Below, piece by piece: positions 53,801 to 64,000 of a stretch of DNA of 64,000 nucleotides. The translations under genes were made by a program, and so were the position numbers. Positions within the stretch are counted from its first letter, which is position 1; each line of letters opens with the position of its first letter. The stretch spans positions 5,511,001 to 5,575,000 of the forward strand of contig NC_134754.1 of the NCBI RefSeq assembly GCF_050436995.1. The letters are read 5' to 3'. The notes below the pieces were generated by a model. It worked only from the letters and a program-made list of their open reading frames with translations, had not been told where the DNA came from and made no database searches. This DNA is from Anticarsia gemmatalis (Eukaryota; Arthropoda; Insecta; Lepidoptera; Erebidae).

Positions 53801-55472
53801 CAATTCTTAAAAAATATGGTCATAATTACATACTTGAAGCATGGATACAGCTCTAAGACTCAACAAATGTTGCTTGCAATAAAAAATAATACAACCACTA
53901 AAAGTTGAGCAAACTCAATTAAAACAAACTGTTAATTTCTGCCGCTCAAGCAAACAATTACGAACAAATGCAATCACAAACAAAACAAGTAAGTTCAGTT
54001 GAAGTTTGAGCGTATCCAGTAAGTTTGCATCAACGCTTTTATCCTCCGGGACTCCAACCGTATAAGGATTAGGAATTCGTGCGGATTTGCTTAAAGGGGA
54101 AGGCGGGGAAAATTGAGAATTGTTTTCTCTACCACACAGTGAGCAAAGCTCGCACTCGCGTACAGTCACGGAAATGTTAGACGCGGGAACGCTTAATGTA
54201 ATTATGTAAGACTTTTAAGTTTAATCTACCTTTATTGTGCATTATGTATACTCAATCTTATAAAGTAAACGCTCCAAATGTTCTGTGAGTACATTAGTGT
54301 GTCGTAATTATGAAAATGGTGCTTAGGAAACGCGCTCTCAGATTGTACCTTAATGTCTTTTCGTGTCTATTGCCAAGAGACTTTTCAAGGAAGTTTTCAT
54401 GTTATATTTTAATGTGTTGGAGACAATCAACATTTAAACCAATGTTATGTTTGTTTGGGCACAACGTTTCTATATTTCAATTCCTAAAATAAACGTGTTA
54501 CTTCGTTGTCTAAAAACAGTCACCTCTAATTTAGATGGAAAGCAGACAGGGTAGAATTAACACGCCGTTTCATCACACGTCCAATACCTAAAAGCGCAAT
54601 CCTGTTCTCAAATTTGTTTATTTCATCAAGTCATAATTAAGTGGACTTTACAAACCCGTTGCAAATTGACTCTCATTTTTAACAACCGTGTCGTATTCCA
54701 TCGTTAATTAAATCTGGCTTTCTGACTTTATTATACGAGGTTTAGGAGGTACTCACACGTACCCTTTTTGACGCCGACCCATTCCAGCCCACGCTGCATA
54801 AGTTCACACAACAAACTCAGAAGGTATCCACAATAAAACATGTGTATTTTGAGTTTTTTGCTAAAAACTATTTGGTAACCGATTCTAGTAGGACTAAAAG
54901 ACTCAAATAGTACTTAAATGTGTATCAATTTATTATTATTTATGTCGTGTAAATTATATCAATTAAATTTTTTCGTAATTTCTAATCAGAGTAGGATGTT
55001 AGGTTACATAAAATAAAAATGGATTTATTATTGAGCTCAACTTACACTGCACAACACTGCAATAAACAAGATTATTTACAGGCGCTAATCCCTACCAATT
55101 CTACCTCACTCGTGTAAACTCCACTCATAAACCAGTGGAAACAAACCCTTAGCTCTCTCCCCAACATTCAACACAGTAATGTGATTAAGAATAATAACAA
55201 ACATTTTATTGGGACATTTCAAAAGCCGTGAAATGTAACCTTTGCTCGTAAAATGGAGATCTGGTGAAGAAAACGTTATGTGTTCTTAAGGAAATAGTTC
55301 TTTAATTAGCTCTCATGACTGTAATAAAACCACTGTTCGCTGCTACAGTTGGACTAGTGTTAAGTATAGTACGACAACTTAGTAAAGAGCCTTTAGTGCA
55401 AAATTTCCGGTTGATGACCGTGTATAAAATTCAAAAATTTAAAACATCAGCGACTTGTGGGTTTATACAACT

Positions 55473-55656
55473 GTAGCTCGATTCTCTACTACTATCGACT
55501 ACCGACAACCGAACTGTCATCGAGAAATTTTGTATGAAAATCTGATCAGCGCCTCTGACGGGTGTCGTAGGAAACATTTTGGCAGTACATTCTAAACGTC
55601 AAAATTCGATAGCTAGCCGGTTGTCGGTAGTCGATAGTGGTACAGAATCGAGGTAC
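55473..55656 (+). mobile_element. MITE, full 184-bp copy (copy A)
   Basis: Starts GTAGCTCGATTCTCTACTAC and ends with the inverted counterpart reading ...GAATCGAGGTAC. The 38-bp terminal inverted repeats carry the CTATCGACTACCGACAACC core. The interior contains the family signature TTTTGTATGAAAATCTGATC and AGCGCCTCT. There is no coding capacity. It is the leftmost unit of a four-part cluster. Confidence 0.8.
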
Positions 55657-55657
55657 A

Positions 55658-55741
55658 GTACCTCGATTCTGTACCACTATCGACTACCGACAACCGGCTA
55701 GTTATCGACATTTGACGTTTAGAAATTTTGTATGAAAATCA
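55658..55741 (-). mobile_element. MITE, internally deleted inverted copy (copy B)
   Basis: Same family as the preceding 184-bp unit but inverted. It runs from GTACCTCGATTCTGTACC through the CGACTACCGACAACCGGCTAG core, then jumps to AAATTTTGTATGAAAATCA. About 100 interior and distal bases are missing. Its first 43 bases are the exact inverted complement of the end of copy A, giving a perfect hairpin (55613-55655 with 55659-55701, 3-base loop). Confidence 0.75.
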
Positions 55742-55925
55742 GTACCTCGATTCTGTACCACTATCGACTACCGACAACCGGCTAGCTATCGAATTTTGAC
55801 GTTTAGAATGTACTGCCAAAATGTTTCCTACAACACCCGTCAGAGGCGCTGATTAGATTTTCATACAAAATTTCTCGATGACAGGTCGGTTGTCGGTAGT
55901 CGATAGTAATAGAGAATTGAGCTAC
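55742..55925 (-). mobile_element. MITE, full 184-bp inverted copy (copy C)
   Basis: Exactly the same length as copy A and its near reverse complement: GTACCTCG start, interior GTCAGAGGCGCTGATTAGAT, and an AATTGAGCTAC end. The two full copies lie head to head around the deleted copy B. Confidence 0.8.
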
Positions 55926-55996
55926 TGATTTTCATACAAAATTTCTCGATGACAGGTTGGTTGTCGGTAGTCGATAGTAATAGAGAATTGAGCTAC
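55926..55996 (-). repeat. 71-bp tandem duplicate of the MITE terminus (copy D)
   Basis: Repeats the last 71 bases of copy C with only a few changes (for example GGTCGG to GGTTGG) and ends with the same AATTGAGCTAC. It contains one terminal inverted repeat but no partner, so it is a terminal duplication and not a complete element. Confidence 0.75.
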
Positions 55997-56675
55997 AGAT
56001 ATTTTTATTTTGGTAACTATATATTTTTGTATTGCATTTGTCTTACGAGTAATAGTCAATTGAGCGCTACAATGTTTAACAATTTTTGTTTTATATATCC
56101 AAACAAGCGCAATGTTTTTTAATTGCATTCGTTTCATGTCGACAATATAAATTGTATATAAAACATTCGCAAAATGACAATACATTGGTATGCGTATATC
56201 ATGTCACTAAAGGGAATTAATGTTTATTTTATAAAACACAAAGTAAAATCATAGTTAAAATAATTTGATACTGTTGCGGCGTGGCTTTCAGCTATGTCAA
56301 TCGAAACAAAGGCGAAATTTATATTGTCATGACACAATACGAAATTACGACTCATTATATTATTATAAGCTCAGTCATTATCACCAAATTATATGAAATG
56401 ATGCTCTCATTATTTATATAATAACGTTAATGCGACAAATTAGTCAATAACACGACAAACGACACCTCATCAGAAAGGTTTTTTGTGAGTGAATGTACAG
56501 AGCGGCTACATCAAAGAGGTTTTTGAGATGTTGCGACAAACAAAAATTAGGTTATACTTATTAAAGGTTGGGAAATCTTGAAATGCTGCAGGGATGAATA
56601 TGTTGAAGGGATAAAAAGGCCTAAAGAAGGTACTTGAATACTAAGATTTTCTTTACATCGCCTAAAAACCATCCT

Positions 56676-56840
56676 ATACTACTATTATAACTGCCTTTAG
56701 ATAGGATGTTTGTATGGATTACTGTTACTCGATTACGTCAAAACTAGTCAACCAATTTCGATAGTTCATAGTCTGGTTTGATTCAAAGGATTATTAATCG
56801 ACTTCAAAAAAGGAAGAGGTTCTCAATTTAACTGTATTTT
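56676..56840 (+). mobile_element. Degraded Lep1-like repeat with common lepidopteran tail
   Basis: CTATACTACTATTATAACTG, then GGATGTTTGTATGG and TTACTCGATTACGTC resemble the first half of a Lep1 copy. The following GACTTCAAAAAAGGAAGAGG with TTCTCAATT and a T-run is a repeat motif frequent in Lepidoptera. Boundaries are vague. Confidence 0.35.
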
Positions 56841-59800
56841 TTTAACACGGTAAATCTTTTCAGACGCATACATTCGCAGCTAGAAATATTATAAATCTCT
56901 TATCGATAGCAAAGTATGCAGCTGTTTCTGAACATCTAAAGTCATTTTCAAATCCCTCTAGCATCAATACTGTTCAATTATCTCCCCCGTACTTTACCCC
57001 AGAAGCATTTAAATAATTCGCCTTACAAAATCACACTTAAATATTTAATCCTTCTATGTAAATCCACACACGTCTTCGAGGGTTCCTTCCGACACCGACA
57101 CTTCAAAATTCGCGACTAATCCCTGTCACACAACAAACAATTTCGTAATTAACTTTGTTTTATTGTATGTACGGCTAATAGGATTTATTTGTGATATGCT
57201 CATTTAATATGTCTTGAGCCACTAAGTTTAAGATAGTTTAGTTTTTCGCTTGGATAAATGGTCTAATCATAATAAATAATGCAATTTTTATAACCGATAT
57301 TTTTATTGGTAGGTATACCTCTATAAGTAGATCTGGAAATACTTGAAAAAGCAATTGAAAACTCAAAATTAATAACACAGCATAATTTAATGAAAAATAG
57401 TAAAATAAGCTCAAAATAAAATCAAAAATCTATGTTTCCACCATTAGCGACAGCGCTCACAAGAATATTACCATGTGTTAAATAATCTTCGTTTTTGATA
57501 TTGTAAAGATAATAATATGCAACAAGCTCTAATATCTATACCAATATAGAAGATAATTCTCAATTATGTATATTGACATAAACTTAATTAACAGCAATTA
57601 CGTTTGACACATCAATTAGAATCGACTACTGTCAATCACGATATACATTATATTACTGTATCAATATAATTATATTCTAATATAGCACTTAATATATTAT
57701 ATTAAATGCTTAATTATAGTTCGGAGATAATAATTATATGACCTATGACCTATTGATTAGGATGATTAGTACTGATTTACTCACTGATATTATCATTTGT
57801 CGTCGTAACTCTCAGTTGCTGTAATCGTATAGCCATCTTAGCAGATATGCATGTAAAGGATCAAGATAGCGTATAGTTAGACGTAGTATAATTTTGGAAG
57901 GTACAGTTGAAGAACGTTATATTAATTTTGTTTTTTTTTAGTTTAGTTTCATAGACATCTTGGCTTCCAGCCGAATTCCATCAAAATCATAGTATTAGTT
58001 AAAATTTTAATAATATGTATATTTAGGTCGAATTAAATCGATTTCTGAGTAACCATGTTGAAACAGAAGTCCTTAAGTCTTGTTCGTAAATGACACAGGA
58101 AACTACACAAATATTTGAAATGACGCATTTTCTATTTATCGATGGAGTTTAAAACGGCTTCGTAGCTGACAGCGCTGCAAATACTGCAATGTTCCATTTG
58201 AGCTCTTGTTGATACCTCGAATTGTATTACGGTCGTATAAGCTTTCATATAAATAATATTATACAGTTTCGAAAACAGTAAATTACCATAACGTTCAAAG
58301 AACTTAAGTATATATTTGCTACACGAAAATACAATAAAATACAATCGTAGACTATTTTTATATGTAAAATGTAAAATTTAATACCGTCCCACAGTTTTTA
58401 TTGTATCCATCATCGCATAATCGAAAGCAACTTTCGAAGAATTTCTCTATTAGGTATAATTTGGCACTAAACTTTGATGTATCGTCTGGTAGGTGTCATT
58501 GTTAAGAAATGTGGAAATATGAAAAGTGTCTTCTGTATTTCATTGACCTGCTACTTTCGAAATAAATCTTACAGTGTTCCTTCCCCCTAATGCACATTGC
58601 ATTAGTCAATCAATCGGCCTAGCCTTTCTACTAAATATATTGATCGGTTTCCAGTCCCACCATATGTAGCTGAATACGATAATTTACGTGTAAATAGTAC
58701 AATACTATTTGGTATACACTCGTTTGGTCATAGTAGATGAAGACAATCATAAAAATAAACATTTTGGACCGAATTACTAACAAATTTGGAAGTAATTGCA
58801 CCTATTTACCCTCACCCATGGGTTAGATTAGCCCATTGCACCCAGGAGCATCAAATAAAAGAAACAGTTCCATATAGAAGTTGGCTTCGACTGTTCTGCT
58901 TAGAAAACACATACCAATACCCGTAAAAACACCTATAGACTGTCACTGCCCATAACTATAAGCTTTTTTACAAAACCAGCAGTCTTCTGTTAGCGCCGTA
59001 CAATCGTTCTGATCATGCCCCCCGCACGCTTGCCACCTCACTACTACATCTCGAAGCCAAATTTACGACACAATTAATTTTTATATTCACAATTTATATC
59101 CCAAAACAACTACATCATCTATGAATATTTTTAGTAGATTTTACTCGCCAGTTCGTCTGCATAGGAAGGAAGGCCGTGGTCTTTTACAAATAGAATCCAA
59201 TGTTGACCATAAACATAAAAACTTACTTTAATTAGTCTTCATTAGTTCGTCATATTTACAACGATTTTCATGAGTTAAAATTATTTAGGTCCAAATGTTT
59301 CCATTATCAGATAACTTTAATCGTGATTTATCATAGACGTGATTCTTTATCAATCAGGTATTTATAAAAGGACTTATTTTTAGGCGTCGAACTAAATTGC
59401 GCCTATAGAAATATAGTCACGTATTCTTAATTTTAGGAATAATTTCACTTTCGTTACTATTGTACGAAATAGCTTATGTAGACAAAGTCGTCACAAACAA
59501 ACATACAAAAAAAAACCTATTTGTCTATTCATATTTGTTAGTTAACATAAAAATGAAATATTATTACTACCTGCCAGTACAATGGAGACAAACCTATGAA
59601 AGTGAGTCGTCATTTATGAAGGTTGCTAGTAAACAAAATGGAAAGCAAACAATTTGCATACAGGAAACACTTAAGAAGGTCTCTCTCTCGATTCAATTCA
59701 AAGTTATTTTTTCTCTACGGTTCGCTTTTAATGGCATTTGTTTAGAATTCAATCGAAGGATGCGTTCGTTTCGAATTCGGCTGGGATAATGTCGTGACGT

Positions 59801-60169
59801 ATATTTTTATTGTTATTTTTATTTGAAAATAAAGACCCTTAGAACAATTATATAGCTGTATACTGTATTGCATTTGCAGTTAAAAAACGATCCGTATATA
59901 TTTTTAGGTATCGTGCCTAATTACATCTACTGAAAAGAGTTCGTTTTAAATTAAGCAGTCGATAACGAAGTCGCTAGTTGTTCGTTTTGTCAACGCATCC
60001 TAATTATTATTGAAATGAAAAGTGATATTTTTAATTTTGGGGTTTTTCACTTTCTATTGTTAATTTTATTTTGTGAATAACCCAAAAACAATCGGCAACA
60101 AAATCCATAAACGAATATAATAGTAGTTAAAATAACAAAAGTCCGATCCGCTTTCGTTCTCATCGTTGA

Positions 60170-60560
60170 AGGGTAAATTAGTTTTCAAGGGAACCGAACT
60201 CCTATTGTCGTATTTTATTCCCGCGGAGTATCGGTTATAAACGAAAGTTTGGACGCCCGATATTAATATTTATTACCTCCACTGTTATACGAAACACTTT
60301 CTTTGCCAGGTTATAAATAGTCTTTATTTTATGTCGGCCACCCGTCAAACAATATAACAAAAAAGGAGAGATTTTTACGAGCTGAGCTAGTCTGGTCAGG
60401 CGCCACATTCGATCGTTTACGGCTAATATTATTGGTAGTAACCAAAGTTTGTTTGCCTCTGCGCACGTTTTGAGGCTGCCGCTGTAAATATTAATTTCCT
60501 AATTAATAACAGCTGTGTCGCTACTACATAATTTTATGGCCATTTAAAATAGGATACAAT
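60170..60560. promoter_or_regulatory. Complex non-coding island, candidate enhancer
   Basis: Non-repetitive stretch with TAATTTCCTAATTAATAACA next to an E-box CAGCTGTG, TTTTATGGCC (posterior-Hox type) and TTATAAATAGTC. A second GC-richer patch follows at 61490-61640. No coding signal. Confidence 0.15.
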
Positions 60561-63286
60561 TTTCATAACGTAGGGTGGTCGGTAAAAGAACACGTACAAG
60601 TCATTTCCATAACCATTTACGCCATTATTATTGACTGAATATTTTCTCCATGCCTCAAATTAAATTAAAGTATGATTTGTTGTGTAAAGTTAAAAGCAAT
60701 TTAGAGCGCGAAATGCTAACAAAAAATCATTTTTCCGAACCTCTAATGGGAGGACATTATCCGAAAACCGTTTTTGTGCGAATACGAGTAAAATTTACTG
60801 GGAAAATTTTAGGAAAGCGCACCAGGACTTATCTTTATGTACATTTTTATGTATTTTTCAACAAAACGTTATCGGCCAACAGTTAACCGAGGCTTTTAAT
60901 GCGATGGTCTTTTTCTGCGTTATCGCCAAAAGTATATAAAGTAATTTCGAAGAATTATGAAAGCTTTCGCGGCCCTCGGTTTTAGGAAAGAAAAATAAAC
61001 AAAAAAAAGTTTGACGAGAATACCGTACACATTGCTAGATTTATTGCGGCATTATTTCGACGAAGTTTACGAGTTATGTAATCTCAACAGAGGAATTTGT
61101 GACAACGCTTGGATGACAAAACTTTCGCGTTCTAAAAATTTGCTGTAAACATATACTAACATGGCCCGGCTCGCATACAAAGTGAAAAGTTGGTCAAATA
61201 AACCTATATATCGTAAAAATATAAGCCTACCTACTTTATCTAAACAAATGGCGTCGCGTTTCTCACAAAAATCGTTTAGGCAATTTGCTTAAATTACTTT
61301 CCTATGCTAATCTGTGCCGTGTTGCGAATATATTCCCAAAGAAAAAAGAAACGGTATGTAGGCGTTCGCGATCGTCGAATCTCTTCGACTCAAATGATGC
61401 ATGTTGTGGAAGCCGGATCTTGTACAGAAAAACAAGATACTGCAAGCTATTAAACGCTTTACATCGTAAATAATCGTCTTAGCTCGGTAAATAAAATAAG
61501 TGTGTAAGCTTGGTCCGTGCTCGTATCAGATGAGAGGCCGGGACGCAGCAAAAGACGGGAAAATGGTGTTTAAAGGCGCGATAGGGAACAACGTCGGAGG
61601 AGCATAAGTTTTGCGGCGTGTTAAAAGATAATGAGTTCGGATACAGTATATAAGAAAGATGTTGCGTACGCCTTTGTAAGGAGACATTATTTTCTTATCT
61701 TAGACATAGCTAAGTCTCCGTATATTTTAACGCACCAAGGAAGGACGTATTCGCAATTTATATTCGCCCGGGACCAAGTTTAAAACCAAAGATTTATCTT
61801 GTGTTACTTCAGATAACGGCTTCGAGTTGTTAAAGGTCAAAATACGGATTGGATTATAAAGTACTCGAATCGAGATTGAGTTTTCGAACTTTGTATAAGA
61901 CACTTCATTACCTGGTGATTTTCGTCAGATGAGAGATATTATAATATTGAAATGTTTATATTAGCATCTTATTTGTTTATCAAGTCATTACGAATTTAAA
62001 ATTAATTTCGCACTTTGTTTACTTTAAATCCCTGAAAATATTCCTTTTAAAATTTGATATTTAGATCAACATCATTATAATTTTGATTGGACTGGGAGAA
62101 TTCTAGACCGTAAGTAAAATATTGTTACCCAAAAAGGCCCACATCGACCTTTGGAAACTAAACACAGGTATAATATATACCTCCATGCGTAGCAACTGAA
62201 CATAACTCTGGTGATTCGCCACCCAATTTGCATATAAATAAAAAAAGAAACATGACAGATTACAGAAATACCAATCAATCAATGACAATTTGCGTGTCGT
62301 TAAACGTTTTCAATTAAAGAACACATGGTCGGGATGAGCACACTGGTGCTTGGATGATGTATGGACACCCACATCATATACACAAAGATAGTTTATTAGT
62401 TGGTACTGATACAGTACATGTCTACGGCTAGCGTTGGCGGACAGGTAAATAAACTTAATCACTCATACGATTGCTACAATGTTACATGTTGGCCCACTGG
62501 GCAATTTTATTTAGCGGTTAAGACAATGAATAGTGGTTGTGTAGATAAGAAATTAGTCTTGAATATGAATGGATCGATTGCACAAGTGAAATGTGGATCG
62601 TGATATAGTGGCAGTCGTGAATGCCTTCGGCGGATAAAAATATTCAATTCTGTTACTAAAGTTATGGGCACGATATTTAAAATAACTATAGAGAAGTAGC
62701 TAAGTGATACATTTTAATATATTTATTAGAACCATAACTTTTAAACTATCGCGTTGCATGTTTGCACTAAGAACGTCAATGAAATGTCGGGCATTCTAAG
62801 ATAAAATGCGTGTTCGCGTGAATTCCTGTATTCAATTATGTGGTATTAATTATAATTTTGATCCTAAAATCTAAGAAAAAATGTTCAGTAGAGCTACATT
62901 AGGTGTAAAATGTACGGAGTAAAGCTTAATTATTACTTACAACGAATTATATGAATTTGTAAAACAATAAAACGTGTCATATATCTCAAAACTTGAGATA
63001 CATGTTTTACAATCTATTGAAGAAGTAGCAAAGAGCTTCCAGTAGGAACAAGTTTCATTCAGCTGAGTTCTCAGATTTTAGCCCAAAGCATCAAAGAGGC
63101 GGCAAAACATATGGAAAATAAGGAACTTAGTTCCCAACTTTATGTGAGAGCAGCCTAATAGATGTTCCCATTATAATATTCTGATGAAAGTTTTAAATGG
63201 TGACAAGACGTTTTAATTATGACGTCATTAATGAGTACATTTACGATCTTGTTGAACCAATGTTGGCTATTCACTGGATAGAATAT

Positions 63287-63390
63287 AACTAGCGACTGCG
63301 TCCGCGTAAAAAGTTTTCTTGTGATTAAAGTATCCTATGACTTAACCTAGCCTTTATCTGTGTACTAGATATTAAATTTAGCCAGATACT
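63287..63390 (-). mobile_element. Degraded Lep1-like Helitron 3' end, inverted
   Basis: ACTAGCGACTGCGTCCGCGT followed by AGTATCCTATGACTTAACC is the inverted form of the GC-rich Lep1 tail that ends in CTAG(T). The microsatellite half is absent. Confidence 0.4.
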
Positions 63391-63676
63391 AGATATTTAA
63401 TATTAAAGCGTTAGGGCGTATGAGTAACAAGCATGCAAACACCACTATTTTTGCATTTAAAATTTTATTAATATGGATAAGATCACTAACCATCTCGTCG
63501 AACCAATGTCGGTTTCTCAAATAGTTCTTGCTGAAGAACGTTCAGAATAACAATTAGTACAAACATACTGACTTCCATTACCTTAATTAGAATTTGTGCG
63601 GTGATTCGAATATCGCTTGGATCAATCCTATCAGATATCGATGCTGTGAGAGCACTCAGATAATATCTGTGTTACA

Positions 63677-63848
63677 GTAGCGCGATTCTGTACAATCGGT
63701 ACTGTCGAGTATCGAAATTTTGACATTTAGAATGTACTATCACAATAGTTTCTACGACACCCATCAGAGGCGCTGATCAGATTTTCATACAAAATATCTC
63801 GATGACAGGTCGGTTGTCGTTGTCGATAGTAGTAGAGAATCGAGCTAC
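63677..63848 (-). mobile_element. MITE, 172-bp copy of the same family
   Basis: Begins GTAGCGCGATTCTGTAC and ends AATCGAGCTAC. The interior has CATCAGAGGCGCTGATCAGA and TTTTCATACAAAATATCTCG. It has the same orientation as copy C at 55.7 kb but a more diverged left terminus, where the CGACTACCGACAACC core has decayed. Confidence 0.7.
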
Positions 63849-63957
63849 AGATTTTTATACAAAATTTCTCGATGACAGGTCGGTTGCCGGTAGTTGATAG
63901 TAGTAGAGAATCGAGCTACAGGTCGTTTGTCGGTAGTCGATAGTACTGGAGAATCTC
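63849..63957 (-). repeat. Tandem MITE-terminus repeats (71 bp plus a partial unit)
   Basis: 63849-63919 is a 71-bp repeat of the preceding MITE terminus, ending AATCGAGCTAC. 63920-63957 is a third, shortened unit starting AGGTCGTTTGTCGGTAGTCG. The structure mirrors the 71-bp duplicate at 55926-55996. Sequence beyond 63960 up to the window end (GTAGCTCAATTATCC) may start another copy that is cut off. Confidence 0.7.
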
Positions 63958-64000
63958 GTAAGTTGGTAGGCGAGAGCTTCTGTAGCTCAATTATCCACTA

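Larger units (their letters stand above)
41401..55472. other. Gene-free stretch downstream of the Toll gene
   Basis: AT-rich, with no supported gene. Open frames are all short and without domains. Apart from the island near 47.6-48.1 kb and a small hairpin at 50.8 kb, no structure was recognised. A motif CCAATACCCG with TGTCACTGCC is shared between about 51088-51112 and 58915-58950 and may mark an old repeat family. Confidence 0.5.
55997..63286. other. Gene-free stretch between the two MITE clusters
   Basis: No gene recognised. It contains one degraded Lep1-like repeat and an enhancer-like island listed separately. It also holds an AT-palindrome-rich patch near 57590-57720 (repeated ATATTATAT and TTAATATA). 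Short open frames lack domains. Confidence 0.5.

Noticed and set aside
59460..59789. 109-codon open frame
   Set aside because: Starts only with TTG, has low-complexity lysine/tyrosine-rich content and no domain.

Overview
This window looks like an AT-rich stretch of a moth or butterfly (Lepidoptera) genome. Three things point there. The only clear gene is an intronless insect Toll receptor. The spaced repeats match families known to be widespread in Lepidoptera: tRNA-derived SINEs, Lep1-type Helitron fragments with a CTGT or ATGT microsatellite, and a small MITE whose ends read GTAGCTCGATTCTCTA. The rest is AT-rich non-coding DNA.

Layout. 1-36.5 kb is a gene desert. It holds scattered SINE, Helitron and MITE relics, a few short foldbacks, and some islands of more complex sequence that could be enhancers. 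At 24.15-25.32 kb there is a young 1.17 kb foldback transposon with about 300 bp inverted arms. A 5S-rRNA-like SINE lies in its centre. At 36.6-41.4 kb sits the single gene, on the + strand. It has an Inr+DPE core promoter (36595-36628), a leader of about 460 nt with five short upstream ORFs, a 1279-codon Toll coding sequence (37057-40896), and a 3'UTR of roughly 0.5 kb. From 41.4 to 64 kb the sequence is again gene-free. It contains a composite MITE cluster at 55.47-56.0 kb, with a perfect 43-bp-arm palindrome, and a related tandem MITE at 63.68-63.96 kb near the window end.

The Toll protein has a signal peptide, two leucine-rich repeat blocks separated by cysteine clusters, one membrane pass, a complete TIR domain and a short proline-rich GC-rich tail. 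It is closest to the Toll-7/18-wheeler clade. Relatives of that clade act in embryonic cell intercalation as well as immunity, so the large flanking deserts plausibly carry its developmental enhancers. That is inference. No second protein-coding gene, canonical rRNA or tRNA gene, or CRISPR array could be supported by reading.
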